Part shown: positions 54,081 through 63,095 of the stretch, piece by piece
How the letters are laid out: every line of letters starts with the position of its first letter
How positions within the stretch are numbered: the first letter of the stretch is position 1
Origin: Simiduia litorea
Lineage (GTDB): Bacteria > Pseudomonadota > Gammaproteobacteria > Pseudomonadales > Cellvibrionaceae
Direction: 5' to 3'
Length of the DNA stretch: 64,000 nucleotides
NCBI RefSeq assembly: GCF_042853465.1
Contig: NZ_AP031497.1
Location: forward strand, 1,860,001-1,924,000
The notes under the pieces: generated by a model
The model's database searches: none
What the model was told of the DNA's origin: nothing
The model's input: only the letters and a program-made list of their open reading frames with translations
Program-made: the position numbers and the translations under genes

Positions 54081-54838
54081 GCAGCGCGATAGCTTTGCGC
54101 CAACATAGTGTCCACGTAATGGCTAATGAGCGCGTATTGCTCGCTATTCATGGCTGCAAATTCGATACTGATTTCAGTTTGCCGTTGGGGGCGGCGTAAA
54201 AAGCGAAAGCTTTTGACTTTACCTTCGCATTTGATACGTAGGTTTCGGCTCAGTTCAAATTCAATATTTGGAATGCGGCTGCCGCGGCTAATTTCTTTTA
54301 ATTTGTCGCCATTGACGCACAAACGCATGCCGCTCGCGGAAAGATTTTGCAGTGAACCAAACCAATGTGAGCGCCAAGGCGATTGCAGTTTCACCGGCAG
54401 GCAAATATCTTCGTAGCCAAGTCTTGGGTGCCTGCGTCTTTGTCGATATCCCAAGGTGTCGGGCAGTGGCACAAGATAGCAGGGGCTACCAGCAATGGTT
54501 TGCTGTTCTAAAATAGGTGCCGAGAACTGTAATATCTTACCCATGTGTTGATGCGAGAAGTGCAGAATTTGACCCGCTAGGGGCTGCGGCTGGGTCGGAA
54601 AGAGTTCGTCGAGTACCAACACTTTTTGGCTGAAGTTAATGTCTAATATCAGCGATTGAAAGCTTTCTCGCTGTTCGTCCATGTGTACGGTGATCAATTG
54701 ACGGCGGCTCTGTAGGTCAATTAATGCGGCGTATTTTTGCATTAACCCTGAAAGGCTCAAGTCCTGTTCGGATTCTGTGGCGCTATCCATCTCTTCGGGG
54801 AGTCGGAATTTTTGCAGTACGGCTTGCAAAAGGCTCAT
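54077..54838 (-). CDS. YcgR-like flagellar brake protein (PilZ)
   Basis: A 253-residue protein with a YcgR N-terminal domain (about 35-140) and a PilZ domain (about 145-245). The c-di-GMP motif RxxxR lies in YRQRRRHPRLG and the second motif is NLSASGMRL. YcgR-type proteins slow the flagellar motor when bound to c-di-GMP. It overlaps the DUF547 stop by four bases. In Pseudomonas the equivalent is FlgZ. Confidence 0.82.
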   Translation of the reverse strand: MSLLQAVLQKFRLPEEMDSATESEQDLSLSGLMQKYAALIDLQSRRQLITVHMDEQRESFQSLILDINFSQKVLVLDELFPTQPQPLAGQILHFSHQHMGKILQFSAPILEQQTIAGSPCYLVPLPDTLGYRQRRRHPRLGYEDICLPVKLQSPWRSHWFGSLQNLSASGMRLCVNGDKLKEISRGSRIPNIEFELSRNLRIKCEGKVKSFRFLRRPQRQTEISIEFAAMNSEQYALISHYVDTMLAQSYRAA

Positions 54839-55109
54839 GCGGCGTGCTCATTCAAGTGTCTTAAGGCTTAGATTGCTCAAGGTCTAAGCTATGGGGTAGG
54901 CGTTAAAGCCTCGCTATTGGGTATAGAGCAAGCACTGTGCCAGATTTATACAGACCAATTTATCGGTGCTTGAGGTAAGCGTGGTTGTTATTTAGGCTTA
55001 AGTCGGCAGGCTTTTGCCGGCAGTATTGCCCCTCAAATACCGCCCTTTGCCGTTTCCACTTGTGGGTAAAATCCGTACAATGGCGCCCCCAAAGCGCAAG
55101 GCAAGCATC

Positions 55110-56036
55110 ATGCATATGCAAGAGTCCGTTGAACGTAAAGATAAGTTGGAATTCAACAAGCTACAGAAGCGGCTCAGGCGCTTGGTGGGTAGCGCCATTG
55201 TGGATTTCAATATGATCGAGGCGGGCGATAAGGTGATGGTGTGCCTATCGGGTGGTAAGGACTCCTATGCCATGCTCGATATACTACTCAGCCTGCAAAA
55301 AACAGCGCCTATAGATTTTGAATTGGTTGCCGTGAACTTGGATCAAAAGCAACCGGGCTTTCCCGAACACGTATTGCCGCGCTATTTGCGCGAGCAGGGC
55401 GTGGCTTTCCATATATTGGAAAAAGACACTTACTCGGTCGTCAAAGACAAAATTCCCGAGGGTAAAACCACCTGCGGGCTTTGCTCGCGCCTGCGCCGCG
55501 GTACATTGTATAGCTTTGCCGAAAAGATAGGGGCCACCAAAATTGCCTTAGGCCATCATCGGGATGATATGGTCGAGACTTTATTTCTCAATATGTTCTA
55601 TGGTTCAAAGTTGTCAGCCATGCCGCCAAAGCTACGCGCCAGCGATGGCCGTAATATCGTTATTCGCCCCTTGGCTTATTGCAAGGAGTCCGATTTAGAG
55701 GCTTTTGCCGAAGCGAAAGCCTTCCCGATTATTCCCTGTAATTTATGTGGTTCACAGGAAAATTTACAGCGCCAGAATATTAAGCAGATGTTGGCGCAGT
55801 GGGAGCGTGCGCACCCCGGGCGTATTGAGCAAATATTTGGCGCCATGCAAAATATTGCGCCGTCGCAAATGGCCGATCGAACGCTGTTTAACTTTACCGA
55901 TTTGACCATTGATCGATCCGGGGAGCGGGAGGCCTATGAGTTTGATGAGGCGTCAATTTCCGATTGGAGCGATGGTGAGCAGGCGAAGCCGGCATCGAAT
56001 GCTGCTGTGCAATTTATCGATGCGGTGAATGTTTAA
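55110..56036 (+). CDS. ttcA: tRNA 2-thiocytidine(32) synthetase TtcA
   Basis: A 308-residue PP-loop enzyme. PP-loop MVCLSGGKDSYAML, iron-sulfur cysteines in TTCGLCSRLRRG and the other at IPCNLCGSQENLQRQ. It uses ATP and a 4Fe-4S cluster to thiolate C32 of some tRNAs. ATG 55110 with AAGG upstream is preferred (an ATG six bases later is possible), matching E. coli start. The longer frame adds 32 residues without support. Confidence 0.95.
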   Translation: MHMQESVERKDKLEFNKLQKRLRRLVGSAIVDFNMIEAGDKVMVCLSGGKDSYAMLDILLSLQKTAPIDFELVAVNLDQKQPGFPEHVLPRYLREQGVAFHILEKDTYSVVKDKIPEGKTTCGLCSRLRRGTLYSFAEKIGATKIALGHHRDDMVETLFLNMFYGSKLSAMPPKLRASDGRNIVIRPLAYCKESDLEAFAEAKAFPIIPCNLCGSQENLQRQNIKQMLAQWERAHPGRIEQIFGAMQNIAPSQMADRTLFNFTDLTIDRSGEREAYEFDEASISDWSDGEQAKPASNAAVQFIDAVNV

Positions 56037-56075
56037 CGGCTTTTTAGCGTCGACTATCGACCTCGTTATAGCGAT

Positions 56076-56513
56076 CTAGGCGGCAATGTCGCAGTTTCGA
56101 TGGCCAAATACAGCTTTAACCACATCGGTAATAGTCGACGCTGTTGAGACTTGCTTGGTTGTTTCTAGGTGTTGTCGCACTAACAGCCACGCGATGGCGG
56201 TTGCATAGCGCAGGTTGGTGATCAGCTCTTCGTCTGGATGTAGCAGAAATTCCCGCTGTGAGGCGAGACCTCTAACTTGTGACGCCAGTTCGTGATGGTG
56301 GATTAAATAGGTATCCCATAGGGCGCGATGTTGGCAGGGGGTTATACCGTAGACGCCTAAACCTGGACCATGTTTAGGCGACAAATTGTCGCCTAGGTGG
56401 CAAGCTTTTGCCGCGATGGTTAAACATTGTTGCGCATACTCACTGCAATCATCGATGAGCTTTAAGGTTGGCTCTATCACCAACTTAAGTAACTCCGCAT
56501 CTGATATACCCAC
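56076..56513 (-). CDS. Phage-family small protein, orphan
   Basis: A 145-residue protein. GPGLGVYGITPCQHRALWDTYL resembles the G-x-G-x-Y-x-I/M-x-P-x-x-H-x-D-I/L-W motif of phage proteins thought to have a lysozyme-like fold. In those a glutamate (AAQES-like) precedes; here the matching segment reads TIAAKACHLG, so the catalytic glutamate appears lost. No phage genes are next to it. Assignment rests on motif memory; role unknown. Confidence 0.55.
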   Translation of the reverse strand: MGISDAELLKLVIEPTLKLIDDCSEYAQQCLTIAAKACHLGDNLSPKHGPGLGVYGITPCQHRALWDTYLIHHHELASQVRGLASQREFLLHPDEELITNLRYATAIAWLLVRQHLETTKQVSTASTITDVVKAVFGHRNCDIAA

Positions 56514-56797
56514 TGCATTCTCCTTCGGCTACTAAGGCTTGCCGAATACTTATTCGATTTAGGTGTAGTTTGGATTGACAATAAAATCCAGAAAATGACT
56601 ACCGAGCCCGAACCTCATACCAGCTTAGGCGTTGTGTAGGCCTTGTTAAGACCCTGCCACCTGTCAAATAGATGTCAAATCCCGTTTCTTTCTTCGCTTA
56701 ACGTGGATTAAGAAACAAGAAGCATGCCGAAAATTGCTGTTTTTTTACCTTACAAAAGGTAGTGTTTTTCACTGGTACTTTTCCGGCATATGAAATT
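56514..56797. other. Intergenic region between orphan and lrp
   Basis: 284 bases without an open frame. It contains an imperfect AAAAGGTAGTG / CACTGGTACTTTT repeat near 56753-56781, just after lrp on the minus strand, which could help end lrp transcription. Nothing else was recognised. Confidence 0.4.
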
Positions 56798-57298
56798 TTA
56801 GGGTTTTTGGTAGCGAACCGGCACCTCTAAGGTTTCCTTAACTTGTTCCATCACCACATAGCTGGTGCACTCCTGCACGCCGGGCAGGGTTAGTAGGGTT
56901 TCGCCATAAAATTGTCGATAGGCCGCCATGTCGGCTACTCGGGCTTTGATCAGGTAATCGAAATTTCCCGACACGAGATAGCACTCTTGTATTTCAGGCA
57001 GGCTGGCTGCGGCTTTGCGAAAGTCGTCAAAGATATCCTGAGAGGAGCGGTTAAGGCTGATCTGGACAAATACCACTAATGCTGCGTCCAAAAACTCTGG
57101 GTTTACGAGGGCCGCATAGCCTTGGATAACGCCATCTCGCTCGAGCCGTTTTACCCTTTCCATACAGGGCGTGGCGCTCAAACCGACCTGCCTTGAGAGG
57201 TCGGCATAGGAGGTTCTACCGCTTTTTTGCAGCACTCTGATAATATTTTTATCGATAGTGCTTAATTCTTTAGCGCGTTTTTTCATGTCGCTTGTCAC
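56798..57298 (-). CDS. lrp: Leucine-responsive regulator Lrp
   Basis: A 166-residue AsnC/Lrp regulator. Winged helix: TIDKNIIRVLQKSGRTSYADL and SATPCMERVKRLERDGVIQGY; RAM domain: EIQECYLVSGNFDYLIKARV, LPGVQECTSYVVMEQVKET. Very close to E. coli Lrp. GTG start at 57298 matches the E. coli N-terminus, with AGAGG just upstream; ATG 57286 is an alternative. Divergent from ald, a common Lrp target. Confidence 0.92.
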   Translation of the reverse strand: MTSDMKKRAKELSTIDKNIIRVLQKSGRTSYADLSRQVGLSATPCMERVKRLERDGVIQGYAALVNPEFLDAALVVFVQISLNRSSQDIFDDFRKAAASLPEIQECYLVSGNFDYLIKARVADMAAYRQFYGETLLTLPGVQECTSYVVMEQVKETLEVPVRYQKP

Positions 57299-57483
57299 TA
57301 ACCTCTGTCAATTGCAAGTAATGGTAGTTGAATTAACTGCTTTTTTTGTTTTAACAGGTTATTTCACTGATAAATGGCAATAATAGCAAAGGATTCACCT
57401 GTTGAGCCTGACTATACTTCGCCACATCAACAACCACAAGGATCGCGCCTGAGAGTGCGGCCTAGCGAGAGAAAAGGTGATTT
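57299..57483. promoter_or_regulatory. lrp-ald divergent regulatory region
   Basis: 185 bases, AT-rich in the lrp half (TAATGGTAGTTGAATTAACT to AATAATAGC), typical of Lrp sites. A TATACT (57413-57418) is placed as the ald -10 with no good -35, which fits an activated promoter. Confidence 0.5.
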
Positions 57484-58602
57484 ATGCGTATTGGTGTCCC
57501 TAAAGAAATTAAGAACCATGAGTACCGTATCGGCTTAACACCGGCGGGTGTTAAAGAGTTGGTTATGAATGGCCACGAGGTGATGGTTGAAAACAACGGC
57601 GGTGCAGCCATTGGTTTTGAGAACGACCAATACCTCGCTGCTGGTGCAAGCATTATTGACACGGCTGAAGAGATTTTCGCGAAAGCCGAAATGATCATCA
57701 AAGTAAAGGAGCCTCAGCCAAACGAGTGTCGCATGCTCAGAGAGGGGCAGGTTTTGTTTACTTACCTTCACTTAGCGCCGGACCCAGAACAAACGGAGCT
57801 TTTGGTGGCCTCTGGCGCAACGTGTATTGCCTATGAGACCGTCACCGATCCACGGGGTGGTTTACCCCTATTGGCGCCTATGTCAGAGGTGGCGGGGCGC
57901 ATGTCGATTCAAGCAGGCGCGCACCATTTAGAAAAAGCGCAAGGTGGACTTGGCGCGTTGCTCGGTGGCGTACCGGGTGTTGCACCAGCCAAAGTGCTCA
58001 TTATCGGTGGCGGCGTGGTGGGTACTCAAGCGGCACGTATGGCTGTGGGTATGGGTGCTGACGTCACTATTTTAGATCGCTCTTTACCCCGTTTACGTCA
58101 GCTAGATACTGAGTTTGATGGTCGCTTACGCACTGTGTACTCCACCGTTGATGCCTTAGAGCAATACGCGCTGGAAGCGGAGCTGGTTATCGGCGCGGTA
58201 TTGATTCCTGGTGCCGCAGCGCCCAAATTGCTAACACGAGACATGATCTCGCGCATGAAAAAAGGTGCTGTTGTGGTTGATGTGGCGATTGATCAAGGCG
58301 GTTGTTTTGAAACCTCAAAGGCGACGACTCACCAAGATCCAACCTACGTTGTGGATGACGTGGTTCACTACTGCGTGGCGAACATGCCAGGTGGCGTGGC
58401 GCGCACATCAACTATCGCTCTGACGAATGCGACACTACCGTTTGCTGTAGCGCTTGCCAACAAAGGCGCTAAGAAAGCCCTGCTCGATGATGCACATTTG
58501 ATGAACGGTTTGAACGTACACGCCGGAAAAGTGACTTATCAAGCGGTAGCAGACGTCTTGGGTTACGACTATGTGGCGCCTACCAAAGCTTTAGGTGCCT
58601 AA
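57484..58602 (+). CDS. ald: Alanine dehydrogenase
   Basis: A 372-residue NAD-dependent enzyme that converts L-alanine to pyruvate and ammonia. Start RIGVPKEIKNHEYRIGLTP; catalytic lysine in IKVKEPQP and histidine in TYLHLAPDPEQ; NAD fold VLIIGGGVVGTQAARMA. Divergent from lrp, which probably regulates it. Followed by an intrinsic terminator. Confidence 0.96.
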   Translation: MRIGVPKEIKNHEYRIGLTPAGVKELVMNGHEVMVENNGGAAIGFENDQYLAAGASIIDTAEEIFAKAEMIIKVKEPQPNECRMLREGQVLFTYLHLAPDPEQTELLVASGATCIAYETVTDPRGGLPLLAPMSEVAGRMSIQAGAHHLEKAQGGLGALLGGVPGVAPAKVLIIGGGVVGTQAARMAVGMGADVTILDRSLPRLRQLDTEFDGRLRTVYSTVDALEQYALEAELVIGAVLIPGAAAPKLLTRDMISRMKKGAVVVDVAIDQGGCFETSKATTHQDPTYVVDDVVHYCVANMPGGVARTSTIALTNATLPFAVALANKGAKKALLDDAHLMNGLNVHAGKVTYQAVADVLGYDYVAPTKALGA

Positions 58603-58641
58603 GTTTACGTAAATTTGTGAGACTTAGCGTAGATCTTTCGC

Positions 58642-58668
58642 AAACCGCCCTAATGGGCGGTTTTTTTT
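58642..58668 (+). terminator. Intrinsic terminator of ald
   Basis: AAACCGCCC, TAAT loop, GGGCGGTTT with eight T's. Confidence 0.93.
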
Positions 58669-58796
58669 GCTTATAACTTTCTGTAAGCGCTTTGTCAGAT
58701 GACATTAGGAAGGCTACGCTTAGCACAGAGCTTTATATAGCTCCGTTACAGTGCGCTTAATGATTAATAGATAAAGGGTATAAAAAAATCGCCAGA

Positions 58797-61235
58797 GTGG
58801 ATGAAATTTTAACGGATCAGACCTTCAAGGGGATTTCCTTTCGCCTCGCTAAGGTGGGTGTCATCCTGGCCTTTATTCTAGGCTTGGCAATGAGTTCAGT
58901 GCAGCTGTACCTTGATTTAAAGGGCCATGAGGAATCCTTAGAAAGCTTGATACAGCGGGTTATTGAAGTCACCACGCCGCCCGCAGCCCGCGCTGTTCAT
59001 ACCCTAGACGATGATCTATCGCTCGAAGTGGTCAATGGCTTATTAGCGTATGACTTTGTTTATGACGTCACCATTGCCGATGAATTGGATAGCGTTCTCG
59101 CTACCGGCAGTAAACCGCGCCCGGTCAGCTCTACCCGCTGGATAACAGCATTTATTGCAGAAGATAGCCGAGTTTATACCGCTCGCCTGAGTATTCCAGG
59201 TTACGGTGATAGTGTCGCCGGTACTATTCGTTTTACCGTTGATATTGATGTGGTGTTAGCCCCCTTTTTTGATCGTTCGGGGTTGATTCTTGGTGCCGGG
59301 ATGTTACGTAACACCTTGCTCGTACTGTTTTTATTTTTTGCCTTTCATTTGATGTTGACTCGACCCCTGATACAGCTGGTGAAAGAAATGTCCAGCATTG
59401 ATTTAGATAAACCTGGTCAGTCGCGGATTAAATACCCAACAGATCATCGCGATGATGAGTTGGGTGAACTCGTCACTACAACAAATAAACTGTTGGATTT
59501 GATGGAGCTGTCGCTTGCTAAACGACGAGCAGTTGAATTGGCATTGAGGCGTAGTGAAGAACATATTCGCCAAATTATCGATAGTTTACCTGTGATGGTA
59601 GGGGCCAGAAATAAAGATGGAAACTATATCTTTGCAAATAAGGCCCTCGCAGATTTTGTGGGGAAAACCACAGCTGAGATGCAAAATTGTCATGTCAGTG
59701 ATCTACTAACCTTCTATTTAAATGATGTTGATCGTTTAATTGAAATAGATTGTAGTGTCATTTCTGGTGAAGTCGAAAGTGAAGTGCTCGAGGAAAATTT
59801 TCGCTCAATAGATGGCAATCCGGTTTACTTGCAGACCTATATAAAGCCAATTGAGTTTTACGATGAGCGAGTAGCATTGATTGTGTCGACGGATATTTCC
59901 GAGCGTAAACGGGCACAATTTAAGATGGAGTTCATGGCCTACCATGATGCCCTAACAGATTTACCGAATAGAGTGCATCTGGTTGAGCGTCTAGAGCATG
60001 AGCTGAGAAGAGCTAAGCGGCACGGCTATCACGGCGCTGTTTTGTTTATTGATCTCGATCACTTCAAAACCATTAATGACTCGCTCGGTCATCCGGTTGG
60101 CGATGAGGTGTTGAAGCAAGTGGCGCAAAGGCTACAGCGCTCCGTTCGAGAAGAAGATTTAGTGGCTCGTTTAAGTGGCGATGAGTTTGTGGTTGTGCTC
60201 ACCGTATTGGATCAAGACCTTTCCATAGCGGCGTTGAAGGCTGCTGAAATAGGTGAAAAAATTCGCGCGAAAATTTCAGAACCGTATATCTATGATGAAA
60301 TGGAGTTGCGCGTTAGCGGCAGTGTGGGCGTCGTGGTTTACCCCGATGCCGATAGCAGTGTGCACGAACTGATTAAGTACGCCGATACCGCCATGTATCA
60401 AGTTAAAGAGCGTGGGCGCGATGCGATCGAGTTTTTTAATACTGATATGGCTGATAAAGTCAGTCAGCAGTTATTAATGGAGGGTGATCTACATCGCGCG
60501 CTTGAGGATCAACAGTTTGAGCTGTATTACCAGCCAAAAATTGATTGTGTAACCAAAGCGGTCGTTGGCGCCGAGGCTCTGTTGCGTTGGCAACATCCCG
60601 TGAAGGGGTTTATTTCCCCGGTGGATTTTATTCCTGTGCTGGAAACATCGGGTCTGATTGTCGACGTGGGGGCATGGGTGTTAACAGAAGCCTGTAAGGC
60701 ATTGGAATTATGGCAATCTAAGGGACTGTGGCGAGCGGATATGCGCCTAAGTATTAATATTAGTCCGCGCCAGTTTAGACGAAAGACGTTTGTGCAGGAC
60801 GTGAGTGCTGCCTTGTCGTTGGGCAATATTCCAGATAACTCCCTAGATATGGAAATTACCGAGGGTGTGGTTATTCAAAATGTCGATGAAACAATCAGTA
60901 CTATGGCCCAGTTGTCTGATATGGGTGTGAGTTTTTCATTGGATGATTTTGGTACGGGTTACTCTTCCATTAGCTACCTAAAATCATTGCCGGTAAGCAC
61001 GTTGAAAATTGACAGGAGCTTTGTTCGCGATATTGTCGACGATCAAAATGACCGCGTGTTGGTGGAAACCATTGTCACCATGGGCTGTTTGCTTGGTATG
61101 AATGTGGTGGCAGAAGGGGTGGAGGATGAAGAACAGTTACGCCTGTTGAAAAAGTACGGTTGTCATTCTTATCAGGGCTATCTCACGAGTCCAGCCGTAC
61201 CTTTAGATAAATTTGAAGCCTTTCTTAAGTGTTAA
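58797..61235 (+). CDS. PAS-GGDEF-EAL c-di-GMP protein, membrane sensor
   Basis: An 812-residue protein. Two membrane helices (about 22-42 and 160-185) frame a periplasmic sensor, followed by a HAMP-like linker, a PAS domain (about 255-370), GGDEF (about 380-545, with motif SGDEF at 460-464) and EAL (about 560-810, EAL at 593-595). DDFGTGYSS and the second EAL motifs are intact, so both synthase and phosphodiesterase may be active. GTG start with a weak ribosome site. The stop overlaps rsmE by 11 bases tail to tail. Confidence 0.93.
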   Translation: MDEILTDQTFKGISFRLAKVGVILAFILGLAMSSVQLYLDLKGHEESLESLIQRVIEVTTPPAARAVHTLDDDLSLEVVNGLLAYDFVYDVTIADELDSVLATGSKPRPVSSTRWITAFIAEDSRVYTARLSIPGYGDSVAGTIRFTVDIDVVLAPFFDRSGLILGAGMLRNTLLVLFLFFAFHLMLTRPLIQLVKEMSSIDLDKPGQSRIKYPTDHRDDELGELVTTTNKLLDLMELSLAKRRAVELALRRSEEHIRQIIDSLPVMVGARNKDGNYIFANKALADFVGKTTAEMQNCHVSDLLTFYLNDVDRLIEIDCSVISGEVESEVLEENFRSIDGNPVYLQTYIKPIEFYDERVALIVSTDISERKRAQFKMEFMAYHDALTDLPNRVHLVERLEHELRRAKRHGYHGAVLFIDLDHFKTINDSLGHPVGDEVLKQVAQRLQRSVREEDLVARLSGDEFVVVLTVLDQDLSIAALKAAEIGEKIRAKISEPYIYDEMELRVSGSVGVVVYPDADSSVHELIKYADTAMYQVKERGRDAIEFFNTDMADKVSQQLLMEGDLHRALEDQQFELYYQPKIDCVTKAVVGAEALLRWQHPVKGFISPVDFIPVLETSGLIVDVGAWVLTEACKALELWQSKGLWRADMRLSINISPRQFRRKTFVQDVSAALSLGNIPDNSLDMEITEGVVIQNVDETISTMAQLSDMGVSFSLDDFGTGYSSISYLKSLPVSTLKIDRSFVRDIVDDQNDRVLVETIVTMGCLLGMNVVAEGVEDEEQLRLLKKYGCHSYQGYLTSPAVPLDKFEAFLKC

Positions 61236-61947
61236 AAAGCTTTGCCAATAGAACCGGTAGAGCCGTTTCGACCCTTAATATGCGATCACCAAGGCCAATA
61301 GATTGAAAGCCAATAGCATTTAATTTCTCCACTTCGTACTCAATAAAACCACCCTCCGGGCCGATGGCTAAGCTCGATGGGGTGTAGAGGCTTTGGTCGC
61401 GCGGGCAAGCTTGACTTTGATAGGGATGAGCTATCCAATTTTGTTTGCCTTGGCAAATAAGGCTCAACTCATCTTCCACATAGGGCTTAAATCGTTTCGC
61501 AAAAGTGACGCTTGGCAATAGCGTATCTTTTGCTTGCTCAAGCCCCAGTATCAGCTGCTCCCGTATTTTTTCCGCTTGTAAAAAGGGTGTTTGCCAATAG
61601 CTTTTTTCAACTTTATAGGCGTTGATGAGGGTAATTTCCTTAACCCCCATAGTTGCGGCTGTTTGAAAAATCCGCCGCAACATTTTTGGCCTAGGTAGCG
61701 CCAATAATAGATGTAGGGGGAGCGGCGTGGGTGGCTCTTGCGATAACATGACCTGAGACAGCGTAACTTGATTCTCATCGACAGCTGTAACAACGGCCTG
61801 TCCCATGCGTCCATTGATTTGGCCAACCCGTAATGAATCGCCAATGGCTATTTTTTGAACGGTAGTTAAGTGCTTGGCCCTTCGCGCCCTTAGGACTACT
61901 TGATCGTCGTGGATAAAGTCATCACTATCAAGTAATAGCAGGTTCAT
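61225..61947 (-). CDS. rsmE: 16S rRNA m3U1498 methyltransferase RsmE
   Basis: A 240-residue SPOUT methyltransferase. PUA-like N-terminus (RRAKHLTTVQKIAIGDSLRVG) and C-terminal knot with LAIGPEGGFIEYEV and GLGDRILRVETALPVLLAKL. The ATG at 61947 is preferred over a TTG nine bases upstream. Confidence 0.95.
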   Translation of the reverse strand: MNLLLLDSDDFIHDDQVVLRARRAKHLTTVQKIAIGDSLRVGQINGRMGQAVVTAVDENQVTLSQVMLSQEPPTPLPLHLLLALPRPKMLRRIFQTAATMGVKEITLINAYKVEKSYWQTPFLQAEKIREQLILGLEQAKDTLLPSVTFAKRFKPYVEDELSLICQGKQNWIAHPYQSQACPRDQSLYTPSSLAIGPEGGFIEYEVEKLNAIGFQSIGLGDRILRVETALPVLLAKLFNT

Positions 61948-61968
61948 AGATGGCAAGTAGCGGTAGAG

Positions 61969-62045
61969 TGGCGTCCCCGAGACGATTTGAACGTCCGACC
62001 TGCCGCTTAGGAGGCGGCTGCTCTATCCAGCTGAGCTACGGGGAC
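61969..62045 (-). tRNA. tRNA-Arg (anticodon CCU)
   Basis: Minus-strand cloverleaf: acceptor GTCCCCG/CGGGGAC, D-arm GCTCAGCTGGATAGAGC, anticodon stem GCCGC/GCGGC around loop CTCCTAA (anticodon CCT, reads AGG), T-arm GACG-TTCAAAT-CGTC and an encoded CCA end. 77 nucleotides. It lies between rsmE and arsS. Confidence 0.96.
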
Positions 62046-62114
62046 AGAGGCGCTAATTGTAATGAATTTCACTGAAGGCGCAATCTTTATGCACAGTTTC
62101 GCGGATAATTACTT

Positions 62115-63095
62115 ATGCTAGACACCAAACCATTGCTGTTTCCCTCATCATTTCCCGCCATTTCACGGGGTTTATTGCAAACCTTACAAGTGAACTTGGG
62201 GTATTTGTGTAATTTAAGTTGCACCCATTGCCACGTAAACGCCGGACCAAAACGCACAGAGTTAATGGATCTGCCAACGGTTGATTTAGTCTTGTCCTAC
62301 GTCGATAGGCATGCAATAAAATGCGTTGATCTCACTGGTGGTGCACCGGAAATGAACCCGCATTTCCGCTATTTGGTGCGCGAGCTAAAAAGGCGCGGGG
62401 TTGAGGTTATCGATCGCTGTAATTTAACGGTTTTACTGGAGCCTGGCTTTGAGGATCTGGCAACATTTTTAGCGCAATATGACGTGCGTATTGTCGCGAG
62501 CCTACCCTGTTATGAGGCAAAGAATGTTGCCGAACAGCGGGGCAAAGGTGTTTATGAATCGTCTGTAGAGGCGTTAAAAATACTTAATGGCCTAGGCTAC
62601 GGTGACCAAGGGCATTTGAGCTTGGATTTGGTGTACAACCCCAATGGCGCTTTTCTACCACCACCTCAGGCAGCCTTAGAGCAAGACTATAAGCGCGAAT
62701 TAAAAGCTGCTCATGGTATTCACTTTGATCAGCTATTAACCATCACTAATATGCCGATTTCCCGATTTGGCAGCGTTTTAGAGTCCAAAGGTAAGTTTCA
62801 ATACTATTTAGAATTACTAAAAGATAATTTTAGTGAGCAGAACTTGACCAACGTAATGTGTAAAAGCTTAATCAGCGTCGATTGGCAGGGCTATGTGTAT
62901 GATTGTGATTTTAATCAAATGCTGGAAATGCCGTTAAAGCTCATTCAACAAGACGCGATTGTGACGGACAAACCGAGGTTGCATTTACGCGATATCCTCG
63001 ATTCAGATTTAGCCGGTCAATCTATTCAAATTGCCGAGCATTGCTATGGCTGTACAGCAGGGCAGGGCAGTAGTTGTGGCGGCGCACTCGATTAA
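62115..63095 (+). CDS. arsS: Arsenosugar biosynthesis radical SAM protein ArsS
   Basis: A 326-residue radical SAM enzyme that adds the adenosyl group to dimethylarsenite in arsenosugar synthesis. The cluster motif CNLSCTHCHVNAGP (CxxxCxxC) and LTGGAPEMNPHF are clear; the DUF3641 C-terminal region ends in CYGCTAGQGSSCGGALD, the auxiliary cysteine site. It starts a cluster with two glycosyltransferase-family genes. No arsM or ars regulator is in the window. Confidence 0.93.
   Translation: MLDTKPLLFPSSFPAISRGLLQTLQVNLGYLCNLSCTHCHVNAGPKRTELMDLPTVDLVLSYVDRHAIKCVDLTGGAPEMNPHFRYLVRELKRRGVEVIDRCNLTVLLEPGFEDLATFLAQYDVRIVASLPCYEAKNVAEQRGKGVYESSVEALKILNGLGYGDQGHLSLDLVYNPNGAFLPPPQAALEQDYKRELKAAHGIHFDQLLTITNMPISRFGSVLESKGKFQYYLELLKDNFSEQNLTNVMCKSLISVDWQGYVYDCDFNQMLEMPLKLIQQDAIVTDKPRLHLRDILDSDLAGQSIQIAEHCYGCTAGQGSSCGGALD

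Noticed and set aside
61969..62045. tRNA-Arg as an integration site of a genomic island
   Set aside because: The 3' end of the tRNA faces rsmE, a housekeeping gene; no integrase and no repeat of the tRNA end is seen.
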